The notes beneath the pieces are model-generated. The model was not told the origin of the DNA. It ran no database searches and saw only the letters and a program-made list of their open reading frames with translations. 41,637 bases of DNA, taken from NCBI GenBank assembly GCA_964442605.1, contig CAYTZR010000016.1, positions 1 to 41,637 of the forward strand, in the 5' to 3' direction. Each line of letters opens with the position of its first letter. The stretch's first letter is position 1. Shown piece after piece: positions 1-9,500 of this stretch. This DNA comes from Monoglobus sp964442605. Its GTDB lineage: Bacteria > Bacillota > Clostridia > Monoglobales > Monoglobaceae. The translations under genes and the position numbers were made by a program.

Positions 1-1597
1 TCTTCATTAGCTTGTATTCAACGGATTCTACCAAAGCAATCCATGATGCCGCTATAACATCGGTGGAAACCCCGACTGTTGTCCAGCTGCCAAACTCGTC
101 CGAGCTTTCAATCAGCACTCGAACCTTTGCTCCCGTTGCCTTTTGCGGCTCTAAAACCCTAACCTTGTAGTCGGTCAGATGAACCTGACTCAATGACGGA
201 TAAAAGCCCTCCAAAACACGTCTGAGCGCGTTATCCAACGCATGTACAGGTCCGTCGCCTTCCGCCGCTGTGATTTCCGTTTTATCTCCCACAGTAATTT
301 TAATTATAGCTGATGCGCTAAAGTTATTTTCTGTCGGTTCATCAACTATCGTCTTAAAATAGTTCAGCGTGAAGTAAGTCTTTTTCTGTCCGAGTATTTT
401 TTTTACAAGCAATTCAAAACTTGCCTCAGCCGCCTCAAACGAGTATCCCTCATATTCAAGCTGCTTTACACGGCTGCAAATCTCGGCTGTTTCGGGTGAG
501 TCCTTTGTAAGCCGCGGAGCAATCTTGCTAATCTTCTTTAAAACCGTTCCGCGCCCCGCTACCTCACTCATCAAAAATCTGCGCTCGTTACCAACCGTCT
601 CGGGGCTTATATGTTCAAACGACGCAGACTCCTTTGCCACGGCGTCTATATGCATTCCCGCCTTATGTGAAAAGGCAGAGCCGCCCACATACGGCATTCC
701 CCTGTACAACGACTGATTGGCAACCTCCGAAATCCAGCGCGCAGTTCGTGTAAACCGCTCCAGTTTTTTTTGAGGAACGCAACGGTAGCCTGATTTGATT
801 TGCAAATTTGGTATAAGAGTTGAAAGATTTGCGTTACCGCAGCGTTCACCATAGCCCAGATAAGTGCCCTGTATATGCCTTGCGCCCGCCTCAACAGCCG
901 CGATTGTGTTCGCGACCGCGCAGCCGCTGTCATTGTGACAGTGTATGCCGATAATGGTATTGTTGAATATTTCACAGGTTTTGGCGGTTATCTCTTCCAC
1001 CTCGCGCGGCAAACAGCCTCCGTTTGTTTCGCACAAGACAATCCTGTCCGCTCCCGCATCAACAGCAGCCTTAACGGCTCTTACCGCATAGTCGGGATGC
1101 CTTTTGTAGCCGTCAAAATAATGCTCTGCGTCAAATATGACTTTCTTTCCCTTACTCTTAAAAAAGCTGACGGTATCATAAATCATATTCAGATTTTCTT
1201 CCAAATCAGTTTTAATTATATCAGAAACGTGCAAATCCCACGATTTTCCGAATATTGTCACTGTATCGGTATTCGCTTTAAGCAGAGAAATACAGTTCTC
1301 ATCTTCCTCCGCCTTCATGCCTTTACGCCGTGTCGAACCGAACGCGACAAGCTCCGCATGACGCAAATCACGATGATTTATACGCTCAAAGAATTCCAAA
1401 TCTTTTGGATTTGAACCGGGATTGCCCGCCTCGATATAGTCAACACCTACATAATCAAGCGCCTTAACAATATTCAGCTTATCCTCTATTGAAAAGTTTA
1501 TCCCCTCTCCTTGGGCACCGTCGCGCAGAGTTGAATCAAAAATCTCAATTTTTTTGCCGTCAAACTCTTTGCTGTCAAAACATTTATCAACGTTCAA
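1..1597 (-). CDS. cimA: (R)-citramalate synthase, cut off at the left window edge
   Basis: Condenses pyruvate with acetyl-CoA to (R)-citramalate, the threonine-independent entry to isoleucine. My translation from a TTG at 1597 gives an open frame of about 532 codons still open at base 1, so only the extreme C-terminus is missing. The N-terminus carries STLRDGAQGEG and EAGNPGSNPKD, typical of the CimA branch of the DRE-TIM metallolyases rather than LeuA. HCHND supplies the metal-binding histidines and GYGERCGNAN follows. The last part fits the LeuA-type regulatory domain. TTG is chosen because GAGGGGAG lies a few bases upstream. It is last in the ilvB-ilvN-ilvC-cimA series, separated from ilvC by a strong hairpin. 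A 2-isopropylmalate synthase is the main alternative and less likely. Confidence 0.9.
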   Translation of the reverse strand, partial: MNVDKCFDSKEFDGKKIEIFDSTLRDGAQGEGINFSIEDKLNIVKALDYVGVDYIEAGNPGSNPKDLEFFERINHRDLRHAELVAFGSTRRKGMKAEEDENCISLLKANTDTVTIFGKSWDLHVSDIIKTDLEENLNMIYDTVSFFKSKGKKVIFDAEHYFDGYKRHPDYAVRAVKAAVDAGADRIVLCETNGGCLPREVEEITAKTCEIFNNTIIGIHCHNDSGCAVANTIAAVEAGARHIQGTYLGYGERCGNANLSTLIPNLQIKSGYRCVPQKKLERFTRTARWISEVANQSLYRGMPYVGGSAFSHKAGMHIDAVAKESASFEHISPETVGNERRFLMSEVAGRGTVLKKISKIAPRLTKDSPETAEICSRVKQLEYEGYSFEAAEASFELLVKKILGQKKTYFTLNYFKTIVDEPTENNFSASAIIKITVGDKTEITAAEGDGPVHALDNALRRVLEGFYPSLSQVHLTDYKVRVLEPQKATGAKVRVLIESSDEFGSWTTVGVSTDVIAASWIALVESVEYKLMK

Positions 1598-1620
1598 GCT
1601 ATCTCCCCTCAATACTGTCC

Positions 1621-1664
1621 AAAAAGGGGTTCACAGACTTTTTAAAGCTCTGTTGAACCCCTTA
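1621..1664 (-). terminator. Hairpin with T-run between ilvC and cimA
   Basis: Read on the minus strand, AAGGGGTTC pairs with GAACCCCTT. The stem continues, after a bulged A, with ACAGA/TCTGT, and is followed at once by TTTTT. It has the form of an intrinsic terminator. It begins about 15 nt after the ilvC stop and ends about 24 nt before the cimA start, so it should reduce transcription of cimA relative to ilvBNC. The symmetry could also act on the plus strand. Confidence 0.75.
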
Positions 1665-1679
1665 ATGAAATATGTCAAA

Positions 1680-2675
1680 CTATTTCTCGTCGTTCCATGA
1701 ATAGAGCTTTCTGATTTCCTTTCCTACCTTCTCAAGCTGATGCTCCGCCTTAATTCTTCTTGTAGCATTGAAGTGCGGGCGATTTACAGCGTTTTCGGTA
1801 ATCCAGCTCTTCGCAAACGTACCGTCCTGGATTTCAGCCAGAACCTTTTTCATTTCCTTCTTTGTATCCTCTGTAATAATTCTCTTACCGATTTCATAAT
1901 CACCATATTCGGCAGTGTCGGAGATAGAATTTCTCATCTCACTAAATCCGCCGTGATAAATAAGGTCAACAATAAGCTTCATTTCGTGGATACACTCAAA
2001 GTACGCATTCTGCGGATCATATCCTGCCTCAACAAGAGTTTCAAAGCCTGCCTGCATAAGGGCTGTAACGCCGCCGCAGAGAACTGCCTGCTCACCAAAC
2101 AGATCTGTTTCCGTCTCCATTCTGAATGTTGTTTCAAGAACGCCGGCTCTCGCACCGCCAATACCTGCCGCATACGCAAGACCGATGTCCATAGCGTTAC
2201 CGGTAGCGTCCTGAGCAACAGCAACAAGACAAGGAACACCCTTGCCGGCAACATACTCACTGCGTACTGTGTGGCCGGGTCCCTTAGGAGCAACCATAAT
2301 TACATCAACGTCTTTCTTAGGGTTGATGAGCTGGAAGTGAATATTAAAGCCATGCGCGAATGCCAAAACATTTCCGGGCTCCAAATTCGGCTCGATACTC
2401 TCCTTATAGAGCGCTGCCTGCTTCTCATCGTTTATCAAAATCATAATGATGTCAGCCTTCTTCGCAGCCTCTGCCGCAACATAAACCTCAAAGCCTGCTT
2501 CTTCGGCAATCTTCCAAGATTTACTGCCTTCGTAAAGACCAACGATAACGTTTACACCGCTCTCCTTCAGGTTCAGTGCATGAGCATGACCCTGACTTCC
2601 GTAACCAATGATTGCAACGGTCTTGTTGTTCAGTAAGCCCAAATTGCAATCGCTTTCATGATATAATTTTGCCAT
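1680..2675 (-). CDS. ilvC: Ketol-acid reductoisomerase (NAD(P)H)
   Basis: Isomerises and reduces acetolactate or acetohydroxybutyrate in valine and isoleucine synthesis, in the cytoplasm. The 331 residues match the short class I enzyme. The Rossmann motif GYGSQG is at about 24-29. The magnesium ligands are in DLFGEQ (Asp about 190, Glu about 194) and in the ECIHEMK segment. The cofactor-specificity loop reads GLYEGSKSW, where many NADPH enzymes have an Arg-Pro pair at the Tyr-Glu positions. AGGAGG lies 8 nt before the ATG. It follows ilvN by 33 nt in the same operon. Confidence 0.97.
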   Translation of the reverse strand: MAKLYHESDCNLGLLNNKTVAIIGYGSQGHAHALNLKESGVNVIVGLYEGSKSWKIAEEAGFEVYVAAEAAKKADIIMILINDEKQAALYKESIEPNLEPGNVLAFAHGFNIHFQLINPKKDVDVIMVAPKGPGHTVRSEYVAGKGVPCLVAVAQDATGNAMDIGLAYAAGIGGARAGVLETTFRMETETDLFGEQAVLCGGVTALMQAGFETLVEAGYDPQNAYFECIHEMKLIVDLIYHGGFSEMRNSISDTAEYGDYEIGKRIITEDTKKEMKKVLAEIQDGTFAKSWITENAVNRPHFNATRRIKAEHQLEKVGKEIRKLYSWNDEK

Positions 2676-2708
2676 TTAAAATTCCTCCAAATCTTATATA
2701 TGATAAGT

Positions 2709-3224
2709 TTAATTATTTTTCTGTTTTTCCGCCTCTGTGGCGCTTCCGCGCTTTAGTCCGGTAACACCGGTACGGACAAGACCCTCGATTTCAAACTGCT
2801 CCATAAGATCAATAAACGCGGTAATCTTACTGGGTCCTCCCGTAAGCTCCAGAGTCAAAAGATTTCTTGATATATCAACCACATTTGCTCTGAAAATCTG
2901 ACTTATCTGCATAATCTGTGTGGTATCCTTGGCATTGACCTTTATTAAAACGTGCTCACGCAATACGGACGAATCTTTTTTTAGCTCACATATATGCTTT
3001 ACATCCTCAAGCTTTGCAAGCTGGTTCTGTATCTGATGGAATGTATTTTCATCAGCATGAGTAACTATCGTCATACGCGAAATTTTCGGATCTTCAGTCT
3101 CGCCAACCGAAAGACTGTCTATATTATACATGCGTCTTGAAAACAGTCCCGATACGCGGCTCAAAACTCCGGCATGGTTCTCAACGTAGATTGAGAGCAC
3201 ATGCATTTCTTTATTATCACTCAT
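2709..3224 (-). CDS. ilvN: Acetolactate synthase small (regulatory) subunit
   Basis: Regulatory subunit that confers valine feedback on acetolactate synthase. It has 171 residues. The N-terminal ACT domain opens with the family signature VENHAGVLSRVSGLFSRR and is followed by NIDSLSVGETEDP. The C-terminal ACT-like half includes ELTGGPSKI. Its ATG is 2 nt from the ilvB stop, and an AGGAGG within the end of ilvB serves as its ribosome site, so translation of the two subunits is likely coupled. Length and order are standard for ilvBN. Confidence 0.96.
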   Translation of the reverse strand: MSDNKEMHVLSIYVENHAGVLSRVSGLFSRRMYNIDSLSVGETEDPKISRMTIVTHADENTFHQIQNQLAKLEDVKHICELKKDSSVLREHVLIKVNAKDTTQIMQISQIFRANVVDISRNLLTLELTGGPSKITAFIDLMEQFEIEGLVRTGVTGLKRGSATEAEKQKNN

Positions 3225-3226
3225 AG

Positions 3227-4921
3227 CTATCTAACCTCCTTGCCGTCGGGTGTTATCTCAAGAATAGGCTCCTCAATTGACTGACCGCCCGGAACCATAG
3301 GCATAACCATATCGTCCTGATGTATCAGGCAGTTGATAACGGTAGGCTTGTTTTTGGTTTCGAGAGCCGATTTAATCGCGGCTTTCAGCTCATCTATATT
3401 GGAAACGGTATAGCCGTTTGCGCCGAGACCTTCGGCTACCATATTATAATCAGTCGGCTTGTCCAAGGTGGTGTACGAGAACCTTTCATCGTAAAAAAGC
3501 CTCTGCCACTGACGAACCATTCCCAGAACATTGTTGTTTATCACAACATCTATAACAGGAAGCTCCTGCTTTGCAGCAGTTGATAGCTCCTGCAAATTCA
3601 TATGGAAGCAGCCGTCGCCCGTGATATTTACTACAACGCTGTCAGGGTTTGCAACCTGCGCGCCGATAGCGGCTCCCAGACCAAATCCCATTGTACCCAA
3701 ACCGCCTGAAGATATAAAGTGTCTGGGCTTCTCTACTCCGAAAAACTGTGCAGCCCACATTTGGTGCTGACCAACATCGGTAACCAAAAATGCATCGTCG
3801 CCGACCTGTGCCTTTAGCTCCTTAATAACATCCTCCGGTGAAAACGGTTCGCTTCCCGTATACTTTACGGGATATTGCTCCTTCCAATCGGCAATCTGCT
3901 TCATCCATTCGGGATGCTTCTTTGTGTTCATGCGCTTGTTAAGCTCATCCAAAACAGCCTTCGCATCGCCGATAATATACGCATCTGTTAGTATATTCTT
4001 ATTAATTTCCGCTCTGTCAACATCTATATGTATAATTTTAGCGTTTCTCGCGAATGTTTTCGGATCGCAGATTACTCTATCCGAAAATCTCGCGCCAACA
4101 TTAATAAGCAAGTCACAATTCTTAACGGCAAGAGAGGTCGTTTTCGAACCGTGCATACCTATCATGCCGGTAAATGCAGCGTTGCTCGCCGGGAATGCTC
4201 CAAGCGCCATAGTTGACAGAGTTATGGGAGCGTCAATCGTGTCACGGAACTTTTTCAATTCCTTAGAAGCGTTCGAGGCTATAATACCGCCGCCCGCATA
4301 TATCAGCGGACGCTCGGCTTCATTAATCATATCAATTACCTTATCAAAATCGCTTACTCCGCTTTCTATCTTGTAATTGTCTATTCTCTCGGGAATTTGC
4401 TTTTCATATTCAACAACCTCGGCAGTAGCGTCCTTGGTAATGTCGATGAGAACAGGACCCGGTCTGCCGGAAGCCGCAATCTTAAATGCCTTTCTGAAAG
4501 TCGGTGCAATATCAGACGCGCTCTTTACCAAAAAGTTATGCTTTGTGATAGGCATTGTAACACCTACAATATCTATCTCCTGAAAGCTATCCTTGCCCAA
4601 AAGATTTGTGGAAACGTTGCAGGTAACAGCAATAATCGGAATTGAGTCCATATACGCTGTTGCAATACCTGTCACAAGATTTGTAGCGCCGGGGCCGGAG
4701 GTAGCAAAGCATACACCGACTTTTCCGGTGCTTCTTGCGTAACCGTCCGCCGCGTGGGACGCTCCTTGCTCATGCGCAGTCAAAATATGCTTTATTTTAT
4801 CGGAATACTTATAAAAAGAATCATATACGTTCAAAATAGAACCGCCGGGATAGCCGAAAACCGTGTCAACTCCCTGCTCAAGCAAACATTCCAAAACAAT
4901 GTCTGCACCGCTTTTCATCAT
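3227..4921 (-). CDS. ilvB: Acetolactate synthase large (catalytic) subunit
   Basis: Thiamine-diphosphate enzyme joining two pyruvates, or pyruvate and 2-oxobutyrate; first common step of branched-chain amino acid synthesis. The N-terminal PYR domain has the catalytic glutamate in TAHEQGA. The central FAD/DHS-like domain and the C-terminal PP domain follow, with the GDGCFHMN to NNN thiamine/Mg motif. An upstream in-frame GTG at 4930 lies only about 2 nt from AAAGGAGA. The ATG at 4921 has a realistic spacing (about 11 nt from GGAG) and is preferred; a second ATG follows directly. First gene of the operon, behind a consensus promoter. Confidence 0.96.
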   Translation of the reverse strand: MMKSGADIVLECLLEQGVDTVFGYPGGSILNVYDSFYKYSDKIKHILTAHEQGASHAADGYARSTGKVGVCFATSGPGATNLVTGIATAYMDSIPIIAVTCNVSTNLLGKDSFQEIDIVGVTMPITKHNFLVKSASDIAPTFRKAFKIAASGRPGPVLIDITKDATAEVVEYEKQIPERIDNYKIESGVSDFDKVIDMINEAERPLIYAGGGIIASNASKELKKFRDTIDAPITLSTMALGAFPASNAAFTGMIGMHGSKTTSLAVKNCDLLINVGARFSDRVICDPKTFARNAKIIHIDVDRAEINKNILTDAYIIGDAKAVLDELNKRMNTKKHPEWMKQIADWKEQYPVKYTGSEPFSPEDVIKELKAQVGDDAFLVTDVGQHQMWAAQFFGVEKPRHFISSGGLGTMGFGLGAAIGAQVANPDSVVVNITGDGCFHMNLQELSTAAKQELPVIDVVINNNVLGMVRQWQRLFYDERFSYTTLDKPTDYNMVAEGLGANGYTVSNIDELKAAIKSALETKNKPTVINCLIHQDDMVMPMVPGGQSIEEPILEITPDGKEVR

Positions 4922-5051
4922 ATGTAACACATCTCCTTTGTCAGAACTAAAATAACCAAACCGGATTTAAACAAAACTTTAATGTAAACATTGTATATTA
5001 AAATAATTATATTAAAATAATAATTAATACATATTTACAGACTATTTGATT

Positions 5052-5081
5052 ATTATACATCATGTTGATTGCGGTTGTCAA
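5052..5081 (-). promoter_or_regulatory. Sigma-A promoter for ilvBNC-cimA
   Basis: On the minus strand there is a perfect TTGACA (5076-5081), an 18-bp spacer and a perfect TATAAT (5052-5057). The predicted start lies about 120 nt before ilvB. The leader has no T-box motif, and no terminator-antiterminator pair was seen. Confidence 0.8.
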
Positions 5082-5140
5082 TATCCATTACACTTAAAAA
5101 TGTGACAAATTTGATTTGTTTCAAATAAAATTTTTGTGTA

Positions 5141-5169
5141 TTTACAGTTTTGGAATAATATGGTAATAT
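5141..5169 (+). promoter_or_regulatory. Candidate promoter for the CHR transporter pair
   Basis: TTTACA (5141-5146), a 17-bp spacer and TAATAT (5164-5169). The predicted transcript begins about 25 nt before the TTG start at 5200. Confidence 0.55.
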
Positions 5170-5199
5170 AGTCTTGATTTTAACAAAGGGGTGAATAGT

Positions 5200-5742
5200 T
5201 TGCCGGAACTGTTAACAATGTTTTTAATTTTCGCTAAGGTCGGCGTAATGACCTTTGGCGGCGGATATGCTATGCTGCCTATTTTGGAGCGCGAAGTTGT
5301 GGAAAACAAAAAATGGGCTACAAGTGAGGAGCTTTTGAATTATTTTGCGGTAGGGCAATGTACGCCCGGGATAATTGCTGTCAATACCGCAACCTTTATC
5401 GGCTATAGGAAAAAAGGTATACCCGGGGCAATTTTCGCGACCGCGGGTGTTGTGTTCCCATCGCTTGTCATTATTATAATAATCGCCGCGTTTCTGCAGA
5501 ATTTTGCCGAAATACAGGCGGTACAAAACGCCTTCGCCGGTGTCCGCGCCGTTGTCGCCGCGCTTATTATAAAGGCGGTTGTGAAATTTTTCAAGTCGGG
5601 TGTTAAGGATATTACCGGATTTGTAATCTTTGTCGCCGCATTTGTCGTAGCCGAGATTTTAGGGATTTCCTCGATATTTGTTGTTATAGGCGCGCTGATT
5701 ATAGGTCTGATTGCCGGAAAATTGGGGAGGTGCAAGGAATAA
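5200..5742 (+). CDS. Chromate transporter (CHR) family protein, first of a short pair
   Basis: Half-length CHR-family membrane protein of about 180 residues. Full-length ChrA proteins hold two such halves; many Firmicutes encode the halves as adjacent genes whose products are thought to act together. Visible signatures are FGGGYAMLPILEREVV near the N-terminus and QCTPGIIAVNTATFIGYR, then several long hydrophobic segments. The substrate cannot be read from sequence; chromate or another oxyanion is only the family name. TTG at 5200 is preferred over GTG at 5191 because AAAGGGGTGA is correctly spaced only from the TTG. It overlaps the next gene by one base. Confidence 0.85.
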   Translation: MPELLTMFLIFAKVGVMTFGGGYAMLPILEREVVENKKWATSEELLNYFAVGQCTPGIIAVNTATFIGYRKKGIPGAIFATAGVVFPSLVIIIIIAAFLQNFAEIQAVQNAFAGVRAVVAALIIKAVVKFFKSGVKDITGFVIFVAAFVVAEILGISSIFVVIGALIIGLIAGKLGRCKE

Positions 5743-6317
5743 TGACATATTTGTTACTGTTCTACGAGTTTTTCAAAACAGGTCTGTTTGCTGTCGGCGG
5801 CGGTCTTGCTACTCTGCCGTTTATCTATGATATTGCTTCAAGATACCCCGAATGGATGAGCCTGAACGACATCTCAAACATGGTTGCGGTATCTGAATCG
5901 ACACCGGGACCAATGGGAGTGAATATGGCAACATACACAGGTTTTACGACTGCCGGTGTGCTCGGCAGTGTGCTTGCGACTGTCGGTCTGGTTTTGCCAT
6001 CGCTTATAATCATAATTATAATCGCGCACTATCTGCAAAAATTCGAAGAAAGCAAGCTTGTTAAAAGCGCGTTTTACGGTCTGCGTCCCGCTGTCGCCGG
6101 ACTAATCGCTGTAGCTGCGTTTCAGGTCATAAAGGCCTCTGTACTGACATTGGACAAATTTCTCAGCGAGGGCGGTATCATGAACCTGATTGATTTAAGG
6201 GGACTGATTATATTTGTCGTTGCTTTGATTTTACTCTACATTAAGCCGCTCAAAAAAGTTCATCCAATCGTTTATATTCTTTGCGGAGCCGCTGTTGGTA
6301 TATTTATATATGCTTAA
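5742..6317 (+). CDS. Chromate transporter (CHR) family protein, second of a short pair
   Basis: Partner half of the CHR pair, about 191 residues. It has VGGGLATLPFIYDIA and STPGPMGVNMATYTGF at the positions equivalent to its neighbour's signatures, followed by strongly hydrophobic stretches such as LVLPSLIIIIIIAHYL. Its ATG overlaps the upstream stop (TAATG), and GGGGAGG lies 11 nt upstream, pointing to coupled translation and equal amounts of both halves. An upstream in-frame GTG at 5730 touches the ribosome site and is unlikely. Substrate unknown. Confidence 0.85.
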   Translation: MTYLLLFYEFFKTGLFAVGGGLATLPFIYDIASRYPEWMSLNDISNMVAVSESTPGPMGVNMATYTGFTTAGVLGSVLATVGLVLPSLIIIIIIAHYLQKFEESKLVKSAFYGLRPAVAGLIAVAAFQVIKASVLTLDKFLSEGGIMNLIDLRGLIIFVVALILLYIKPLKKVHPIVYILCGAAVGIFIYA

Positions 6318-6447
6318 AGTAAATGGAATTAAGATGCTCGCAAAGTTTTTATCAAAATACATTAATCAAAACAAATTATTTGTGTTTTATCGACAGTCTA
6401 TTGCGTTCGCGTTGCGGACGCTTTATTTTATTCCCCGGATAAAAGCT

Positions 6448-6472
6448 GAGGCATCCGCGATGCGGATGCCTC
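6448..6472 (-). terminator. Hairpin after the CE8-CE12-SLH giant
   Basis: A perfect 11-bp stem, GAGGCATCCGC with GCGGATGCCTC, closes a three-base loop. On the minus strand it is followed by CAGCTTTTATCC, a short weak T-tract. It lies directly after the shared 42-nt element downstream of the giant gene. It probably terminates that gene and possibly also blocks readthrough from the convergent CHR genes. Confidence 0.65.
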
Positions 6473-6514
6473 AATTGGGAAGAAATCTATTAATAATTAT
6501 TTAAATTATTAAGC
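6473..6514 (-). repeat. Copy A of a 42-nt 3' element shared by both giant genes
   Basis: 38 of 42 bases match the sequence at 16866-16907. The core on the plus strand is GGGAAGAAATCTATTAAT. It starts 18 nt after the stop of the giant gene and abuts a terminator-type hairpin, the same arrangement as copy B. The hairpins themselves differ in sequence. Confidence 0.8.
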
Positions 6515-6532
6515 AATTTTTGTTAAAGCTTT

Positions 6533-9500
6533 TTATTCAGCGCCAATCGGTGTTGACGGAGCATCCGGATTGGGAGTTGCAATATCAGCGGCAAGCTCCG
6601 CAGCATAATTATGATTATCAGGTATGAGCTGACTCTCGTTGCTGAGAGGTTGCGTCAGGATATAGCAGAATACCAAAGCCTTAGCCGCTTTCGCACGAGT
6701 AACCTCTGTCTTTGGCTCAAGTACGTTTCCGCACGCTATCGAGCCTCTCGCAATTCCCTGCTCGGATCTGATGAGTCCGAGGTTGTAAGCCGCCTTAAAC
6801 TTCTGGAAGAGCGCCTCATCAATATCAGCCTTATCTGTCAGCGTTCCCCAACCGGCAAGCGGAATATACGGTGTACCTTCGTACTTGATATTCGGGTCGT
6901 AATTCGGGTCATCGGGTGACGGAACTCCGCCGTTCTGCGATATATACTGATCCATATTCGTCTTGTCGGCAAGCTGATACGCGTCATAAAGAATTGCCGC
7001 CATAGCCTCACGAGTTAGAGCCGCATCGGTTGCAATAGGAGTTTTCTCAACAAGATCCGGCTCCTTTGTGAATTTAGCCGTAACCGTTGCGTTTGAGGTT
7101 GCTTCGAATGTGCCTTCTTTTCCGGTCGCGATTGTTTCGCCGTTTACAATGATTGAATTATTGATATAATAATCATTGGGTTCTGCTACAACTCTTACTG
7201 TATCTCCCGGATTAACCACAAGAGACTCCGTACTCTGAGGATAGTCGGTAGACGAGTACTGAATACCGAACAGTCTGCCGGTTCCTCCGTTTGTATAAAC
7301 CTGATATGTCTTTCCCGCCTGAACATTAAATGTTACAGAATTATAGTAATTTGTCTGAGTTGTACCCGCAATCTCCGTGTTGTTGATATACTTTGTAGTC
7401 TTTACGCCATCCGTAGTGTTCTCGCACGTAATAAGCTTATGGTCAACAAACATGAGATAAAGCGTAAGAACACCGTCAGCCTTCGCTGCATAAATCGGCT
7501 GTTTTGTGCCATTGTTACGTATCTCAATCGCAGACGTTGTAATCTCGGAATTATCCGCAAACACACCGCTCTTATCAGTCTTTTTAACTATTTCAGAAGG
7601 TGCGGTAAAGGTGTAGTACTCATTGTCGGACAAAACCTGATTTGCTTCAACTGAGCTTGTTATGTCCGTAGTCTTAGTCTTATACGCGCTGTCATTGTAA
7701 ATTGTAACAGTACCGCCCTCAGGCTGCTGAACCGTTATGGTATACTCATCCGCCGCAGTAACGGCATTTTCGGTATCAATCTCAGCTTCCGGCTCGACAG
7801 TTTCAGCTTCGCCCGCTGCCGCAGCAGTTGCTTTAAGCTCCGAATATGACTTTGTATAGTTCGTCAATGAATTTTCTTCAAGTCCGAACGCCTTTTCAAC
7901 GCCTCTCGCGAACTCACCTACTGTTATAACCTGTGTAGGCTTGAAGTTGTTGTCAGTGTCCTTATGAAGCACACCGAGTTCAAGAGCCTTCTCGATATTC
8001 GTTCTGTAATAGTAATTATCCTTTGACTGCTTGGTTGCGCCGGGTACAATACCTACCGCGCTGACATCGGAAGCCATCTCGGGATATACCGCTGACCAGT
8101 CACCGCTCTTTGCCGCGTTTTTAACGCTTTCCGGCATAAGAGAAACCAGATCTTGCATTATAGCCTTGTCAGCATAAGTGTCATCCGTGGAATTAGCCTG
8201 ATCATAAATGCTCTGAAGCATAATTCTGCACCACTGCTTCGCGGCTGACTCACGATAGTGAGTTCCGTCTCCGTTTGTACCGTTCGCGGAGTTCTGAGCA
8301 GGAGTCTCGCCCGCCTCATATGTGTTATAAATATAGAATATCTCTGTTGAATCGAGGCTGTCTATATATTTCTTCGCTCCCGCATAAAGCTCTACAAGAC
8401 CAACTTCGCTGTCCGATGCTGCCTTTGTACGCATATTTGCCGGAGAATCGGGGTTAAATCCGTTCGGCTTTAACGTACTCTCGCTGTACTTACCGCTGCT
8501 CGTTCTCGGCATAGCCGTAACAAGTACCGGAATCATGCCGCGTGCCTTAATCGCACTTACGTACATATCAAGCCATCTGTTATAGTTTTCGTTGTTTGTC
8601 GCGAGAACCGAACCAACAGACGAACCGCGGTCAAATCTGCCCAAGCTTACCGTTTCGTCATTATGAGCGGAATGGATAAATACATAGTCGCCCGCCTTGC
8701 CGCTGATTAAAACCTCGTCAAAACGGCCTTCGTTGTAGTTGCTCTTCATTGCGCGTCCGCCCATTGAGTAGTTGACTACGTTAACCTTTGAGAGATCAAA
8801 GTAGTTTTTAAGTGTCTGACCCCATGAGCTTATCGTCTCGTTAAAGCTGTACGCCTTCTGTGTCGAGTCGCCCAAGATATGTATTGTCGGCTTGTCGCCG
8901 GCAGAGTTTACATCAAGAGGTGTAACCTTTATACTCTTAATACCTACGGTCTGAGGCGCACTGCTTGTGGGCAAAGCCGCGGGTTCAACTTCGATTTCAA
9001 CAAAGTCTTCACCTGTCGCAAAGTCATAGCTCCATACGCTTCCGCTCCATGAAGCCGAGACCGTTCTCGGAACCTGACCGCAGTTATCCCAATTCGATGT
9101 GCCTGTGAGTCTGCCTGCTTCCATACCGGTGGGTGCAACCTTTGTGTCAGAGCTTGTTCCTGTAACCTCAACCTCAATATGGTAAGCGCCTGCCGCTCCT
9201 GTGTCTATTCTGTAGATAAGTCCGCCATAGTTATAATCATCGGCATCGTAGCTGTACTCACTACCATCCGGACCTGTTACCTTTGAGCTTTTCGATGTAT
9301 AGTGCAGATACGAGCCATCGGACTCTGTAACACTCGCGCCATCCGACGAAATGCTGATATTGCTCGTTGGAGCAACTTGTCTTTCATAACCGCTCGGCAT
9401 AATCGCGTCGGAGGTTTCAACAAATCCTTGTCCGCTCGCCTCACTGTAAACGGGAACCTCTGTCATTGCCGTAAAATCTATATTATATTCCGACTTTACC

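Noticed and set aside
1740..2636. Long open frame on the plus strand opposite ilvC
   Set aside because: It lies wholly inside a clear ilvC gene, has no ribosome site and no recognisable protein features. It reflects codon bias on the opposite strand.
4922..5051. Possible T-box or leader-peptide attenuator before ilvB
   Set aside because: No T-box core was found. A 14-codon frame beginning near 4989 has few branched-chain codons, no ribosome site and no terminator hairpin after it.
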